From: Liopterus haemorrhoidalis
Lineage: Eukaryota; Arthropoda; Insecta; Coleoptera; Dytiscidae
Assembly (NCBI GenBank): GCA_963971575.1
Contig: OZ020611.1
Span: 27,573,279 to 27,637,278 of the forward strand
Reading direction: 5' to 3'
Length of the DNA: 64,000 nt
Part shown: piece after piece, positions 23,089 to 34,365 of the stretch
Numbering within the stretch: position 1 is the first letter of the stretch
Layout of the letters: each line of letters starts with the position of its first letter
Made by a program: the position numbers and the translations under genes
Notes under the pieces: model-generated
The model's database searches: none
Told to the model about the DNA's origin: nothing
Seen by the model: the letters and a program-made list of their open reading frames with translations, nothing else

Positions 23089-24364
23089 CCAGATCTACAA
23101 GCAAGAAATGCGGATTTTTTTCAAACTTGCCGCGCAAATAGAGTGTATAGTTCAAAGTTTCAACATATATGGCGTTTTGTTAAGTTCTCATTAAGTGTCA
23201 ATGCGTATAGGTTATAATTTGAAAAGTGATCATATAGTTTTGTTTTACTGTGTTAAAAATGTCAAATTTTGTGCCAAATAAAGAGCATTCGCGGACAGTA
23301 CTACTGTTTTGTTTTCATTTGAAAAAAAAGCTGCTACTGAATCATACCGACTGCTTTGAGAAGCTTATGGTAAATATGCTCCATCGCAAGATACGTGTGA
23401 ACGATGGTTTCGGTGTTTCAAAAGTGGTGACTTTGATCTTACAGACAAAGAAAACCTCCAAAAAAATATGAAGATACAAAATTGGAAACATTGATACAGG
23501 AAGACGATAGTCAATCACAAAAAAAACTAGCAGAGCAGTTAGGCGTTAGTCAAGAAGCTGTTTACAATCGCCTACGAGAGATGGGTAAGATCCAGAAAGT
23601 CGGCAGATGGGTTCCACATGCATTGAATGAGAGGCAGATAGAAAAACGCAAAAACACTTGTGAAATTTTGCTTGCACGATACAAAAGAAAGTCTTTTTTG
23701 CATCGTATCATTACTGGCGATGAAAAATGGATTTATTTTGAAAATCCCAAACGCAAAAAATTATGGGTGAACCCAGGTTCACCATCCACATCAACTGCAA
23801 GACCGAATCGCTTTGGCAAAAAGACAATGCTCTGTACTTGTTGGGACCGAAAGGGTGTGGTCTATTAAAAATTGTTAAAACCTGGTGAAACAGTTAATAC
23901 CCAACGCTACCAACAACAACTGATCGAATTGAACCATTCGCTGCTCATAAAACGACCAGAATACGAAAGAAGACAGCACAAGGTAATCTTTCTTTACGAT
24001 AACGCTCCATCACATAAGGCAAATGCAGTTTGCAACACATTGGAGGCACTCAAGTGGAAATTGCTACCCCATGCCGCTTACTCACCAGACTTGGCCCCTT
24101 CAGATTACCACTTGTTCGCATCGATGGGTCACGCACTTGCCGAGCAGCTCTTTTGTTCATATGAAAATGTGAAATAATGGATAGATGAATGGTTTGCGGG
24201 GAAAGGGGAAGAGTTCTACTGGCGAGGTATTCACAAATTGCCTGAAAGATGGGAAAAATGTATAATTTCTAATGGAGCATACTTGAATAAGTAAACTTAT
24301 GTTCTTTTGAGTTTAATGTGTTTTATTTAAAAAAAAAATCCGCATTTCATGCTTGTAGACCTGG
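23089..24364 (+). mobile_element. mauritiana-subfamily (Mos1-like) mariner, copy 1
   Basis: TIRs CCAGATCTACAAGCAAGAAA and TTTCATGCTTGTAGACCTGG face each other over 28 bp, flanked by TA at 23087-23088 and 24365-24366. Length 1276 bp, as expected for an intact-length Mos1-type mariner. Encloses a heavily damaged transposase. Confidence 0.93.
23259..24294 (+). pseudogene. Mos1-like DD34D transposase, multiply broken (copy 1)
   Basis: Begins MSNFVPNKEHSRTVLL, matching the Mos1 start. The HTH region with QLGVSQEAVYNRLREMGKIQ, the WVPHALNERQ linker and the catalytic aspartates in TGDEKWI, FLYDNAPSH and YSPDLAPSDYH (34 residues apart) are all readable. Lesions: an extra A in the run near 23326, TGA in the LLREAY codon near 23357, a 7-bp deletion near 23450, TAA after GVVY (23866-23868), TAA in VKEW (24175-24177) and a missing T near the end. 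It is further decayed than the copy at 32 kb. Confidence 0.93.
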
Positions 24365-24366
24365 TA

Positions 24367-25434
24367 TATGGCACCCCTTGCTGCAAAACCCAAAACGACG
24401 CCCTCCTCTCTCCATCACCATTTCCTAGAAAACGCAAAATCACCAGATGAAGCGCTCCTTCGGACAAGGCGCCTCCATTCTTTGCTTATCAGCCTTGCCA
24501 CATCGGGCTGCCTTCGGTTTTGATTATAACGTTGCGATTAGGCGGTGCTATTTTGCATACTCCTTTGAATGCAGCTTTACAAATTCTTTACGGCTGAACA
24601 TGAGACTCATTATAAGTTTACATACACCTCTTTGCAACTTCACGTGTGCACAGTTTTGTAGTATAAGTTCTTGTATACTTCACGGGAAGGCAAATTACAT
24701 GCTTGAAAAAAAAATTCTCTAATCGAAAAAATATAAATATAATGGAAAAAGCTCATAATATTTTACTCAGTGTTAGTAGCACTACTAGCATAAGCAACTA
24801 CGTACTACTAATAATATTTCTCGCTCTGACTCAGTAGCTGGGTGGTATGTCGCACTCTTTTCATAAACGTCAAATTTTGTTGTAGAATTAAGTTAATGAT
24901 TATGAGCTTGCCCCAATATCTCTAATATCTAGTTAAGTACATATATATTTTACGAGTATTTTTGAACTCAATATTTTTTCTTAAAACTTTTCTCTAGGTT
25001 CATAATTGTGACCTAATCAATTTATGGTCACAATATCTACCGTATAAACTGACTGATTTTTGAGTTTTTTTTTTTTCTTTTATTCTCAGCTGTTAATTTT
25101 TTTTTATTATATTTTTAATTATAAAAGAAGACTTACACTTCCTTAGCCATAAATACAAAAAAGCCATAATTTAGTCATGAATTAAAAAATTTATTAATTT
25201 CTGACAAAAACACCAAAAATGCAATATCTTCCGAAAATACAATATGATTAAAAATTCCTATTGTACTATATCAGTTCATATTATGTACATTGCTCTGATT
25301 TTTTTTTTTTTTTTTAGAGTTTTAGATTACAATTTAGACCCCCCCAGAGTTATAGGGAGTGGGACAAGAGATTTTTAGCATATTTTTGGCAAAAAATCGC
25401 ATTAAAATAAAGAAATTTAAAAAAATACTCTTTT
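24367..25434. other. gene-free stretch with decayed repeats
   Basis: A short frame at 24447-24722 is not recognised. From about 25200 to 25434 there is a diverged copy of family-1 phrases (AAATTCCTATTGTACTAT, GGGAGTGGGACAAGAGATTT). Confidence 0.4.
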
Positions 25435-26062
25435 TTAGGGTTTTGTAGGTATGACCAAAAAACTCTTACACCGTCATTTTGTCGTCTGTCTGTCTGTCTG
25501 TCTGTTCGGTAAAAATTGTAGCCAAACGGCTACAATTAATATATAAATAATATAAATATATAAAAAATATAAAAAAATATATTTTTTTTAAATTCGTAGG
25601 ATATCAAATGAAAGCCCTTAGTACGTGGATTAACGATCAAAATTTTATTTTGGCAAAATAAATGATTTTGATGCGATTTTTGCCAAAGTTGTGCAAAAAA
25701 TTTTTTGTCCCACACCCTGTAGCCCAGATGGTTTAAACTAAAAATCTGAAAAAATTCTAAGTAATGTACATTGGTGTGAACCGGAATAGTACAACAGAAA
25801 TTTTTTAGATCAGATTATGTTTTCGGAAAATAAAGCATTTTTTTGTGTTTTTAACTAAAATATGTTAAATATTTAATTCGCAATGTAACACACCAGATTA
25901 GTAGCTCTAGTAGCGTAGTTTGTTTTGTCGTGCGCTTTGTAATGTGCAAAATAGAGTTCGAATCCTGTTAATTTTATTTTTTCTGTTTTTTTTTTGCATT
26001 TTTATTTTGTTTAAATTATTTTGTCAAAATTCTAGTTATATTTTGGTAAATGTTGCATTTGC
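25435..26062 (+). repeat. (GTCT)n repeat family 1, copy c
   Basis: Starts TTAGGGTTTTGTAGGTATGACC, followed by a short GTCT array (25484-25504), TTCGGTAAAAATTGTAGCC, an AT-rich replacement at 25535-25600, and the blocks ATCAAATGAAAGCCCTTAG, CACACCCTGTAGCCCAGATGG and TCTAAGTAATGTACATTGG. After a tRNA-like insert it resumes with GCATTTTTATTTTGT and TCAAAATTCTAGTTATATTT. The GTCY-type array within a low-copy-structured AT-rich repeat recalls DINE-1/Helentron elements. I infer that relation but cannot see a Rep/helicase. Confidence 0.75.
25855..25969 (+). ncRNA. tRNA-like insert in repeat copy c
   Basis: Contains TAGCTCTAGTAGCG (A-box-like, near 25902) and GAGTTCGAATCC (B box, 25954-25965), 52 bases apart as in tRNA genes. 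The flanks are shared with the copies at 30 and 60 kb, but the insert is not. I cannot fold a full cloverleaf by eye, so a tRNA-derived Pol III unit is an inference. Confidence 0.55.
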
Positions 26063-26506
26063 CCAATTGCGCGATTTTCTCCAAAACTACTCTCTTTATT
26101 ATATTTCTACTATTTCCACTCTATTTCACGCTTGAGGTGTCATTTTAAAATTACATTCTGAAGGTTATACCGAAGTCAGATTTCCACTTTATCTTATCTA
26201 AATCGAGTAATTAGCTGTTTAAAACAGTTTTATCATTTGACTGGGCGAATGTTTTAGTCGATGTGTCAAGGGGAAAAAGGATCAACGCTCCCCTTCATAT
26301 AATTCGTTGGAGCATATTTGGAAAGTGATTTATTTACACTTGAACAATAATTATGTCACTTTATCAAGAGTAAGCAATCTTAAAAAAATGTTTATTATTA
26401 TTAAAAAAAAAAAAAAAATGCCAATATTGTTAACAATGAAGTAATTTAAAAATTAACTACTGTTGTGGTTAACAAATTTTATCTTCAACTCTCCGAGCAG
26501 CGCCGT
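26063..26506. other. gene-free stretch
   Basis: No gene or element recognised. Confidence 0.35.
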
Positions 26507-26577
26507 GTAATCTGCTGGTCCTGGGAGGGGCCCAGGTCCGTCAATCCCCCCCCCCCCCTCTTGGCTGCGCTACTGGC
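26507..26577. repeat. short hAT-like MITE remnant
   Basis: CAGCGCCGTGTAATC at the left and GGCTGCGCTACTG at the right, GC-rich, with a run of 13 C. No target duplication visible. Confidence 0.35.
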
Positions 26578-27483
26578 GTCAATACTACGTAAAAAATACA
26601 TAGTGCTACGGAGATAAGTATAATTTAAACAGACAGATAGTTGTTATGATGATTGCAATTGAATATTTTAATTTCTATGCAACTATGGTCTACCTGTAAA
26701 ATATTTCCTGTTTCTCTTTAAACAATCTCAATCACAACGCAATATTCTCCTTTTTTTTGATCGCATTACTGACCTTAAACAATTAGTACGTACTCCTAAA
26801 ACCTACTCAAGTATTCATCGAACGTGCATTTTCGTAGAAATTAACAATTTTATGCTTTATAAAACAACGATTTCATTTAAATCATTCTAAAAATAGTTGA
26901 AGTACATACAAACGTCTACATGCACAGAGGTACAAATACATAGATATGGAACCCGCGACCGATTCAGCGTTCAGCATGCAATGCAAGCACGGTAATTGGA
27001 CACTTGATAATGTCAATATTACCACTACAAAATTACTCTAACCCATTTAAAATTATAGTTAAATTAAAGGAAGCTTTATTATTATTAGTTTTATTCGCTT
27101 CGTCACCTGTTTTATCTGCACTCAGGCGGAAATTGAGTGTGTTTATATAATTATTATTATAAAGTTCGCTGACGGTATAGTGCAGGTAATAATGCAGTTA
27201 GGTTCGTTATAGGTTCTTTAGCCATTAGTCTTAATGAAACTACTGCGAAAATAAAACGAAGAGTATGCCTTGCCACCTGTGCACACTGAACTGTCTCCGT
27301 AGACTGTCCTCTGTGATGTTGTTTTGTATTCGGCATCATCGAAAATAAGTGGCGCTTTTTTGAAATTTGGCATCTTGTGATAGTCTGAATTTCCTTCTAA
27401 CAGCGTTTTTTTTTTAAACAGTAATGCCAAAAGTCTTACAAAATAATAATAATAATTCAGGAAATATATTAAGTTCTCACTAG
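26578..27483. other. gene-free stretch with one tRNA-like patch
   Basis: Minus-strand frames at 27157-27490 (for example KKAPLIFDDAEYKTTSQR) match no family I know. Confidence 0.3.
26925..27010 (-). ncRNA. tRNA-like / SINE-head-like sequence
   Basis: Read on the minus strand: CGTGCTTGCATTGCATGCTG, then CGCTGAATCGGTCGCGGGTTC with a B-box-like GCGGGTTCC. It resembles a tRNA-derived SINE head but no tail or duplication was identified. Confidence 0.3.
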
Positions 27484-28216
27484 TAGACATGTTGCGCGAT
27501 TCTGGTCTCTGAGACGTGTCTCAGGTTGTCTACGAGACATGACTATAGACCAATCCCCGTCTGCGGGTCTGTTACGAGACCAAAAATTGCAGGTCTAAAG
27601 TCTCCCGATCGGAATGGGAGACCGCATGCAACGTTAGACATGTTGCGCAACATTTATTACAGTTATTTTGCAAAGTTTTACAATTCTTTTGAAAATATGT
27701 GGTTTTAATGATTAACCAATGGTACCTCTGGTACCATTTTCGATATTGTTTGCTTAGATATTCTGAAGGTGTACATGAGGCTAGTGAATGAGTCTCCACT
27801 TGCTAGGAAATGCAGTGTGACTGCCAGCTGAAGAGAAGCTGGGATGGTTTCTCTAAATTTTGTATCTTGCTTCATTATTATCCATCCAACCATCAGAAGC
27901 AAATGTTCAAAATCAGTAGGCGTCAGCCGGGTGAAATTCCGAAAACCCATGGCGTCTTTCAGTCTTAATTTATTTAATAATGCATTACCGAACCTAGGTC
28001 CTTCTGCGAGCACTTCGCGCGTTCACGAACGTTTACGTTTTCTCGTTCTTTCACTTGTAATTAGCACTAAGCAGAAACTCATTCCACACAAAACAATGTC
28101 CTCCATGGTGGACTGCGAAGATTAGACTGAGAAATTCACATCGTAGTGTGGACGCTAGACGAGACAAAGAACGGTGTCTCTAGACGGTCTATAGATAAAT
28201 CGCGCAAAATGGTCTA
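27484..28216 (-). mobile_element. PIF/Harbinger remnant, 733 bp
   Basis: Ends TAGACATGTTGCGCGATT and AATCGCGCAAAATGGTCTA are inverted copies with small differences, each flanked by CTAG (27480-27483, 28217-28220). The left terminus is packed with GAGAC/GTCTC words, including palindromic GAGACGTGTCTC at 27512. A further TTAGACATGTTGCGC copy occurs at 27635-27649. A transposase fragment of the Harbinger type lies on the minus strand. Confidence 0.8.
27705..28106 (-). pseudogene. Harbinger nuclease N-terminal fragment
   Basis: From an ATG at 28106 (MEDIVLCGMSFCLVLITSER, then an RTRKRKR basic patch), one TGA where tryptophan is expected in KRKRSW, then GNALLNKLRLKDAMGFRNFT, RLTPTDFEHLL, a helix-turn-helix-like FRISKQTISKMVPEV and loss of similarity. 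This order (KLRLKD..NFTRLTP..FEHLL..RISKQTISKIVPEV) is typical of PIF/Harbinger transposases in insects. The whole catalytic DDE domain is deleted, so it is inactive. Confidence 0.85.
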
Positions 28217-28549
28217 CTAGTGTGTACTAGCTTTAAGATAACATCGTCACTGGGATCAATGGAGATGGTTGCAGATACCATTGGAGCAATTGTGTAAAAC
28301 AGCTTATGTGGTTTAATTAAATTTTATTATAAGTATCTTATCTGTTCAATATAAATAAGTTAAATAACACAAAAATAATTATAAAAAATAAATGATATTC
28401 TCATTAAATTACCGAGCTGTCTTGTCTTCTCCACTCAAGTACATCTAAAAATTCATAAAATATATATCCCTGCGCCAGAACTAAAACATTTTACGTAAAA
28501 GCAACAAAAATATATATTTCTATATATAAAACACAAATTAAATCACACT

Positions 28550-28640
28550 AACCTAAGAGTTGCCGTGGTAAGTCGGTCGTCTACGGAGCACAGGGACCCG
28601 GGTTCGAGAACCTCCCACCTTCGAAAATGTGCAGTCCGCT
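28550..28640 (+). ncRNA. tRNA-derived SINE-like head
   Basis: GCCGTGGTAAGTCGGTCG gives an A-box-like TGGTAAGTCGG, and GGGTTCGAGAACC at 28600-28612 is a good B box at tRNA-like distance. Downstream lies AT-rich sequence without a clear tail. Confidence 0.5.
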
Positions 28641-29168
28641 CTGGGGTCGACTCAGCCTCAAGTATTTCATACTTAATAATTGGTTGATACATACATATAT
28701 AATATAAATACAAAAATATAAAACGTAAGACACGAAAAAGTAAATAAATGACATACAGTTTTTTGTACAAAATTATAGTTAATGTATATGGATTTTTTTT
28801 GTAATATATTGTATATATATATTTTTAAACATTTATATTGGTGATCAGTTAATTTATTATAAAATATTGGTATTATTGACTTAACAGAAAAATATATGTA
28901 ACAATAATTGTGTATCGTAAGAAAAAAAATCTTTTTTGTTCAATACAATTTTTCATTTAGATGAATATTTGGGGAGTTATGGGGGGACACTCTAAAACTA
29001 AAAATTACAAATACTCTCTTATTATCGACTTAACAGCAAAACGTATATAATATAAATAGTTTATAATAAAAATATAAATCTTTTATTTTTATGTGTTTTT
29101 CATTAACATGAATATTTGGGGAGTTACGGGGGATTCCCTTTAATTGACAGCAAAACAGCAAAAATGTA
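28641..29168. other. gene-free stretch with diverged repeat phrases
   Basis: Two local near-copies of ATGAATATTTGGGGAGTTA (about 28960 and 29110) belong to the family-1 background. No gene. Confidence 0.35.
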
Positions 29169-29170
29169 TA

Positions 29171-29710
29171 GGGTGTTCATTTTAAATTGCTCACCATTGC
29201 TATCTCGAGAACTATAAGAGCTACGAGGTTGCTTAAATTAAACAAAAAATACTATTTTACAAGAAAACATCCGTGGTTCTCAAAATACGTTGTGCCACTT
29301 TCTTATTTTAAATAGGAACACACATGTTATTTTTACCTTACATCACAAAATATTCGAGAGAACGCAAATTAAATTTATTTGAATTTTATTGAAATCTTGT
29401 TGAAACAAGAGTGTTATGAATGACAAAAGTTAAATATTCTTGTTTTGTTACATTGCTTGTTGTAATTTGTCAATATTGTGTATTGTGTTAGTATTTCGAA
29501 AAGAAAATGAATAATTTTATTCATGATGAAAAAATTGTGGTACATTTTGTGTCACAAGAATTGTCGTGCTGCGGTTATTATGTACAGAGAACGGTACCCT
29601 ACTAGAGAAGTTTCTGGTCCGTGGTATTTTCGAAGACTGGAATTAAAATTCCGCGCTAATAAGGGTAGTGTTACTTATAAGATTAAAAAGTCTTATTTAT
29701 CATTTACTTA
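29171..29710 (+). mobile_element. 5' part of a Tc1/IS630-type element
   Basis: Left end GGGTGTTCATTTTAAATTGC is preceded by TA (29169-29170). About 330 bp later comes a transposase N-terminal fragment. No right end is seen, so it is 3'-truncated. Confidence 0.5.
29500..29670 (+). pseudogene. transposase N-terminal fragment (DUF4817-like)
   Basis: One frame gives FIHDEKIVVHF and another NCRAAVIMYRERYPTRE and YFRRLE, together resembling the N-terminal domain (NxRAAxxLYxERFP..TFxRL) that precedes some IS630/Tc1-type DDE domains in insects. Frameshifted and short. The family call is tentative. Confidence 0.45.
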
Positions 29711-30189
29711 ACAGCAAAAATGAATACGAGAAGAGAAACTATTCCTCTCTGTTCGATGCAAATTTTAATTAAATATATTTTGGTGATCTATGGGCAGAAA
29801 TTAGCTTTGCGAGGCCTCTTTCATTTCTCAGTAAAAAAAAAAAAAAAAAAAACGATAGTAAAACCAAACCTTGATTTGGCCTAGTCTTCTGGCTTGACTT
29901 TTTAGCCACTAAACACTATATTTTATATAACGTTATAAACTCATAACTGTTATTATTAATTTTAAACACATATTTATATACAGTTAATTTTAATATAAGT
30001 ATTTACACTTATTTGTTCTTAACACTTAAATATTAATTTTCATTTTTATCAAATTATATTAATGATTTTAAAGTTTTAGGTCAAATAAATGCCTAATACC
30101 ATTATGTGAGTTTCTAAATATGTGCAGTATTTTTTTATATAGCAAGGTTCAATAAAATTTTGAAATAATTCCTCTTAGATAGATAAATA
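29711..30189. other. gene-free AT-rich stretch
   Basis: GCCTAATACCATTAT followed by GTTTCT(A/T)AATATGTGCAGTATTTTTT occurs at about 30090 and again at 30360, a direct repeat about 270 bp apart. Otherwise nothing recognised. Confidence 0.4.
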
Positions 30190-30644
30190 ATCTAAAAATA
30201 TTAAGTGAAGGCGGAATGCTGAGTGTGTAGGACATATTTTGCTTTGTAGTATTCACTGTAAAATGAACAATATTTTAAAAATAATTTATCATCTCTTAAT
30301 CTAAGAGCTTTAAAAACAAATTTTATGTTAAAATATTTTTATGTTAATTTTAATTCGAGTGCCTAATACCATTATTTAGGTTTCTTAATATGTGCAGTAT
30401 TTTTTTTATATAGCACGGTTCATTAAGATTTTGAAAATTGCGCCTATGGCTTCATTGGTTGTTTCTAGTCATAGCTCCTCCCTTTGATTTCGTGTACATT
30501 CAAACAAAATTAAATTATAATTTCAACAATTTCCACTGGTTATTAAATTTACGCTTTTAAAAATTAAATGCAACATTTGCCAAAATATAACCAGAATTTT
30601 GAAAAAATAATTTAAACAAAATAAAAATGCAAAAAAAATAAATA

Positions 30645-30760
30645 AAAAATAATATTGTCTTTTCTCGTGGGATTCGAACTCATTTTCTTGGGCAGAACGC
30701 TAGTACCGTAATCATTGCACCAAGATACACGTTACAGTTTAGTGTGTTATATAACTAAGT
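30645..30760 (-). ncRNA. tRNA-like insert in repeat copy d
   Basis: On the minus strand: TTGGTGCAATGATTACGGTA (A box at about 30710-30722, fitting TRGYNNANNNG), then CCAAGAAAATGAGTTCGAATCCC with the B box GAGTTCGAATCC at 30670-30681. It lies at the same place in the repeat as the inserts at 25.9 and 60.5 kb but with a different sequence. Confidence 0.55.
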
Positions 30761-31207
30761 TTTCAACATTATTAGCAAAAAAACACAAAAAATGCTTTTT
30801 TTCCAAAAACATAATCTGATCAAAAATTCCTGTTGTACTATTCCGATTCACACCAATGTACATTACTTAGAATTTTTTCAGATTTTCAGTTTAAACCATC
30901 TGGGCTACAGGGTGGGGGACAACATTTTTTTTGCAAAATTTTGGCAAAAACCGCTTCTAAATAATTTATTTTGCAAAAATAAAAATTTGGTCGTTAATCC
31001 ACGTACCAAGGGCTTTCATTTGATACCCTACTCAGAATTTAAAAAAAAAATATTTTTGTTTTCGATGAGCACATATTTTTTTATATTTTTAGGGGGATAT
31101 GTTTTTTAGATGTTTTAGTATTTTTCCTATGTGCGGGTCAAAGAGTTGTATAAGCATGCCAAATTTCAACTCTCTAGGTTTAGCCGTTTGGCTACAATTT
31201 TTACCGA

Positions 31208-31225
31208 ACAGACAGACAGACAGAC

Positions 31226-31298
<73 letters not shown>

Positions 31299-31359
31299 GG
31301 CAGACAGACAGACAGACAGACAGACAGACGACAGACAGACAGACAGACAGACAGACGAC
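31208..31359. repeat. (CAGA)n / (GTCT)n microsatellite
   Basis: About 150 bp of CAGA repeats with a few interruptions (CAGATA, CAGGCA, two GACGACA). Confidence 0.95.
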
Positions 31360-31408
31360 AAAATAACGGTATAAGGGTTTTTTGGTCATATCTACAAAAC
31401 CCTAAAAA

Positions 31409-32093
31409 GGCGAAATTTTCTGCTTTTAGCCTTTCTAATCTTTTCAAAATTGTGTCATAACTAACACCAGCCGCTACTTAAGCTTCAATTGAAAAAACTG
31501 ATAACGCAGATAGTCTTTCATGGCTCATCGTGCTTCTTAAGTAGGTCTTAACCAGTTTTAACTTTGAGAAGCTTCTCTCAGCAGAAGCTGTACTTAATGG
31601 AATTGTGAGCATGATTCTGATTGTTGTGTAAATATTTGGATATACTTCTTCAAAATTATGTTCTAAAATGTACTGGATAAGTTGTTTTGCATCATTTATA
31701 TTTTCTAGTGAAGTAGATTTTAAAATTTGCAGTTCGTGGATTTTCGTGATAAATTTTTTCTTAAATTTTTATTTTCTTTTAAATTATCTTTTACCTACTA
31801 AGCCATTTTTAATAGAAATTATTTCGATTTTATAGAAATTATTTGAATTTATAAGTTTTTATGCACAATATATAGAATAAGATTAATACTTGGAAAACGT
31901 TATTTTTTAAAGTCGAAGTAATAGAATCCAATGATAAAACCGACAAATATACAAATAAACATATTTTTGTCCAGCAAAGCGAAATGAGAAATGTAAAAAT
32001 ATTATAAGTTATAATTAATATATAATATTTAAATTTTCAATAACTTGTAAAATTTTTGCGGGGCCCCATCAAGCGCGACGCCGAACGCCGCCA
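31409..32093 (-). mobile_element. hAT element remnant
   Basis: Minus-strand hAT transposase C-terminus at 31440-31790, and at the right a GC-rich hAT-like end (on the minus strand CAGTGGCGGCGTTCGGCGTC, 32058-32093). The left end is cut at the junction with the (GTCT)n repeat near 31409. Between 31790 and 32050 only AT-rich decay is seen. Confidence 0.55.
31440..31790 (-). pseudogene. hAT transposase dimerisation domain fragment
   Basis: Reads KFITKIHELQILKSTSLENI, AKQLIQYILEHNFEEVYPNI, then IRIMLTIPLSTASAERSFSK and LKLVKTYLRSTMSHERLSAL. This is the conserved hAT C-terminal dimerisation region (P.(S/T)A..ERSFS.LK..K..LRS.M...RL..L). A stop follows FSIEA, then VAAGVSYDTI. The catalytic part is gone. 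Confidence 0.85.
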
Positions 32094-32184
32094 CTGACTG
32101 TTTTCTACTTGAAATTGAAATATCTCACTTACGTTACAGCAAAATAGCAAAATATACATTACACAAACCGTATAAGTACGACTA

Positions 32185-33461
32185 CCAGGTCTACAAGTAT
32201 GAAATGCGGATTTTTTTCAAACTTGCCGCGCAAACAGAGTGTATGGTTCAAAGTTTCAACACATATGGCGTTTTGTTAAGTTATCATTAAGTGTCAAATG
32301 CGTATAGGTTATAATTTGAAAAGTGATCATATAGTTTTGTTTTACTGTGTTAAAAATGTCAAATTTTGTGCCAAATAAAGAGCATTCGCGGACAGTACTA
32401 CTGTTTTATTTTAATTTGAAAAAAACTGCTGCTGAATCATACCGACTGCTTCGAGAAGCTTATGGTGAATATGCTCCATCGCAAGATACGTGTGGACGAT
32501 GGTTTCGGCGTTTCAAAAGTGGTGACTTTGATCTTACAGACAAAGAACATGAAAAACCTCCAAAAAAATATGAAGATACAAAATTGGAAACATTGCTACA
32601 GGAAGACGATAGTCAATCACAAAAACAACTAGCAGAGCAGTTAGGCGTTAGTCAACAAGTTGTTTCCAATCGCCTACGAGAGACGGGTAAGATCCAGAAA
32701 GTCGGCAGATGGGTTCCATATGCATTGAATGGGAGGCAGATGGAAAAACGCAAAAACACTTGAAATTTTGCTTGCACGATACAAAAGAAAGTCTTTTTTG
32801 CATCGTATCATTACTGGCGATGAAAAATGGATTTATTTTGATAATCCCAAACGCAAAAAATCATGGGTGAACCCAGGCTCACCATCCACATCAACTGCAA
32901 GACCGAATCGCTTTGGCAAAAAGACAATGCTCTGTACTTAGTGGGACCAAAAGGGTGTGGTCTATTATGAATTGTTAAAAACTGGTGAAACAGTTAATAC
33001 CCAACGCTACCAACAACTGATCGAATTGAACCATTCGCTGGTCATAAAACGACCAGAATACGAAAGACAGCACAAGGTAATCTTTCTTCACGATAACGTT
33101 CCATCACATAAGGCAAAAGCAGTTTGCAACACATTGGAGGCACTCAAGTGGGAAGTTCTACCCCATGCCGCTTACTCACCAGACTTGGCCACTTCAGATT
33201 ACCACTTGTTCGCATCGATGGGTCACGCACTTGCCGAGCAGCACTTTTGTTCATATGAAAATGTGAAAGAATGGCTAGATGAATGGTTTGCGGGGAAAGG
33301 GGAAGAGTTCTACTGACGAGGTATTCACAAATTGTCTGAAAGATGGGAAAAATGTATAACTTCTAATGGAGCATACTTTGAATAAATAAACTTTTACTGT
33401 TCTTTTGAGTTTAATGTGTTTTATTTAAAAAAAAATTCGCATTTCATACTTGTAGACCTGG
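32185..33461 (+). mobile_element. mauritiana-subfamily (Mos1-like) mariner, copy 2
   Basis: TIRs CCAGGTCTACAAGTATGAAA and TTTCATACTTGTAGACCTGG are perfect inverses at least over their outer 20 bp, flanked by TA at 32183-32184 and 33462-33463. 1277 bp. It is very similar to the copy at 23089 and in the same orientation. Confidence 0.94.
32356..33385 (+). pseudogene. Mos1-like DD34D transposase with three lesions (copy 2)
   Basis: Full-length transposase frame of about 343 codons (Mos1 type is 345). It begins MSNFVPNKEHSRTV, carries HTH QLGVSQQVVSNRLRETGKIQ, catalytic TGDEKWIYF, FLHDNVPSH and YSPDLATSDYH (the family has LAPSDYH), and ends NGAYFE before TAA. Visible breaks are a 2-bp deletion in RKNTCEIL near 32761, TGT to TAG (32939-32941, CTWWD region) and TGG to TGA in EEFYWRG (33314-33316). 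It is less decayed than copy 1, so probably a later insertion or a slower-decaying one. Confidence 0.94.
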
Positions 33462-33463
33462 TA

Positions 33464-34362
33464 TTCCAGCTAGTTTCACAATAATATTACGTTATTTATT
33501 AGCCTAAAATATGAATTCGATATGTTTTATAAAAAAAAAATGTTTGAGAATAAAATAAAGATTTACAGTTTAGAATTGACACCCTGTATTTTATTTCCAG
33601 TATGCTACATATATTAAAATAAAATTTATTTCCATTTTGTCGTGACATAAAATCATTTCGACTCACCATAAATCTTATTCTATATATGGTAGCGTCGATT
33701 ATAATAATGCAGTATGCAGGTGCAGGTGAATGAATGTAGTATAAGGTCATGCTGCCCCAGGAGGCACCCAGGGCCACTGGGTCAGGGGCAACTCACAGTT
33801 GATTCTTTCCAGGAGCTCATGAGTTCACTCTATTACTGACCAACTGCTCATTTCTCAAGACAACTCTTCAATATTTTAGAATTATTGATCGGTTGTTAAA
33901 TCTTTCTCTTTGATGTTTGTAAAATGCAATTCAAATTGTTTAAGTGTATAGGAACGAACTCATTAGGCAGGAAGTAAACAATTAAAGTAAACAACAAAAG
34001 TATTTCATTGCCAATTTCGAGAATTGTGTATTAAATATGTAAAGATGATTATAACAAAGGATTGTATTTCTAAATATTATCTGTATAAACAAAATTGGAA
34101 GCTTTTTTTTTTTTTTTGATGCTATTGGCTAATCAAGAAACAAAAATCAGGGCTGTATTTACTTACATGGAAGCCCGAGGCGCAAACGGTTTTTGGGGCT
34201 CTCTTCCCTAATTAATAATGCAAACTAAAAAATTGTTTAGATAAAAAAATCCTTTGTTTTTTTCAAACATTTTTTATTTTACTTCAAAAGTTTGTTTTAA
34301 AAAGTGTTGTTATTAATAACACTGCAAGAATCGGTAGAGTTCACAGAGTATTACAGAGACAA
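33464..34362. other. gene-free stretch
   Basis: No gene. CAGGGCTGTATTTACTTACATGG at about 34149 resembles a hAT end without partner. Confidence 0.35.
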
Positions 34363-34365
34363 CAA

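Larger units (their letters stand above)
30190..31408 (-). repeat. (GTCT)n repeat family 1, copy d (longest)
   Basis: Read on the minus strand it starts TTAGGGTTTTGTAGATATGACC at 31408. It then holds a long GTCT array, TTCGGTAAAAATTGTAGCCA, the GAGAGTTGAAATTTGGCATG block, the CCTGTAGCCCAGATGG block, a tRNA-like insert, GCATTTTTATTTTGT, and finally CCTACACACTCAGCATTCCG at about 30205-30225. The same blocks in the same order form the copy at 59.9-60.8 kb. No protein-coding capacity; the frames over the array are repeats of SVCL or DRQT. Confidence 0.8.

Noticed and set aside
25855..25969. A genuine host tRNA gene
   Set aside because: The insert has A/B-box-like motifs, but I cannot form a convincing acceptor stem and anticodon arm, and it sits inside a dispersed repeat.
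31089..31460. Long open frames rich in SVCL or DRQT repeats on both strands
   Set aside because: They are translations of the (CAGA)n/(GTCT)n microsatellite, which has no stops in several frames. No protein family is involved.
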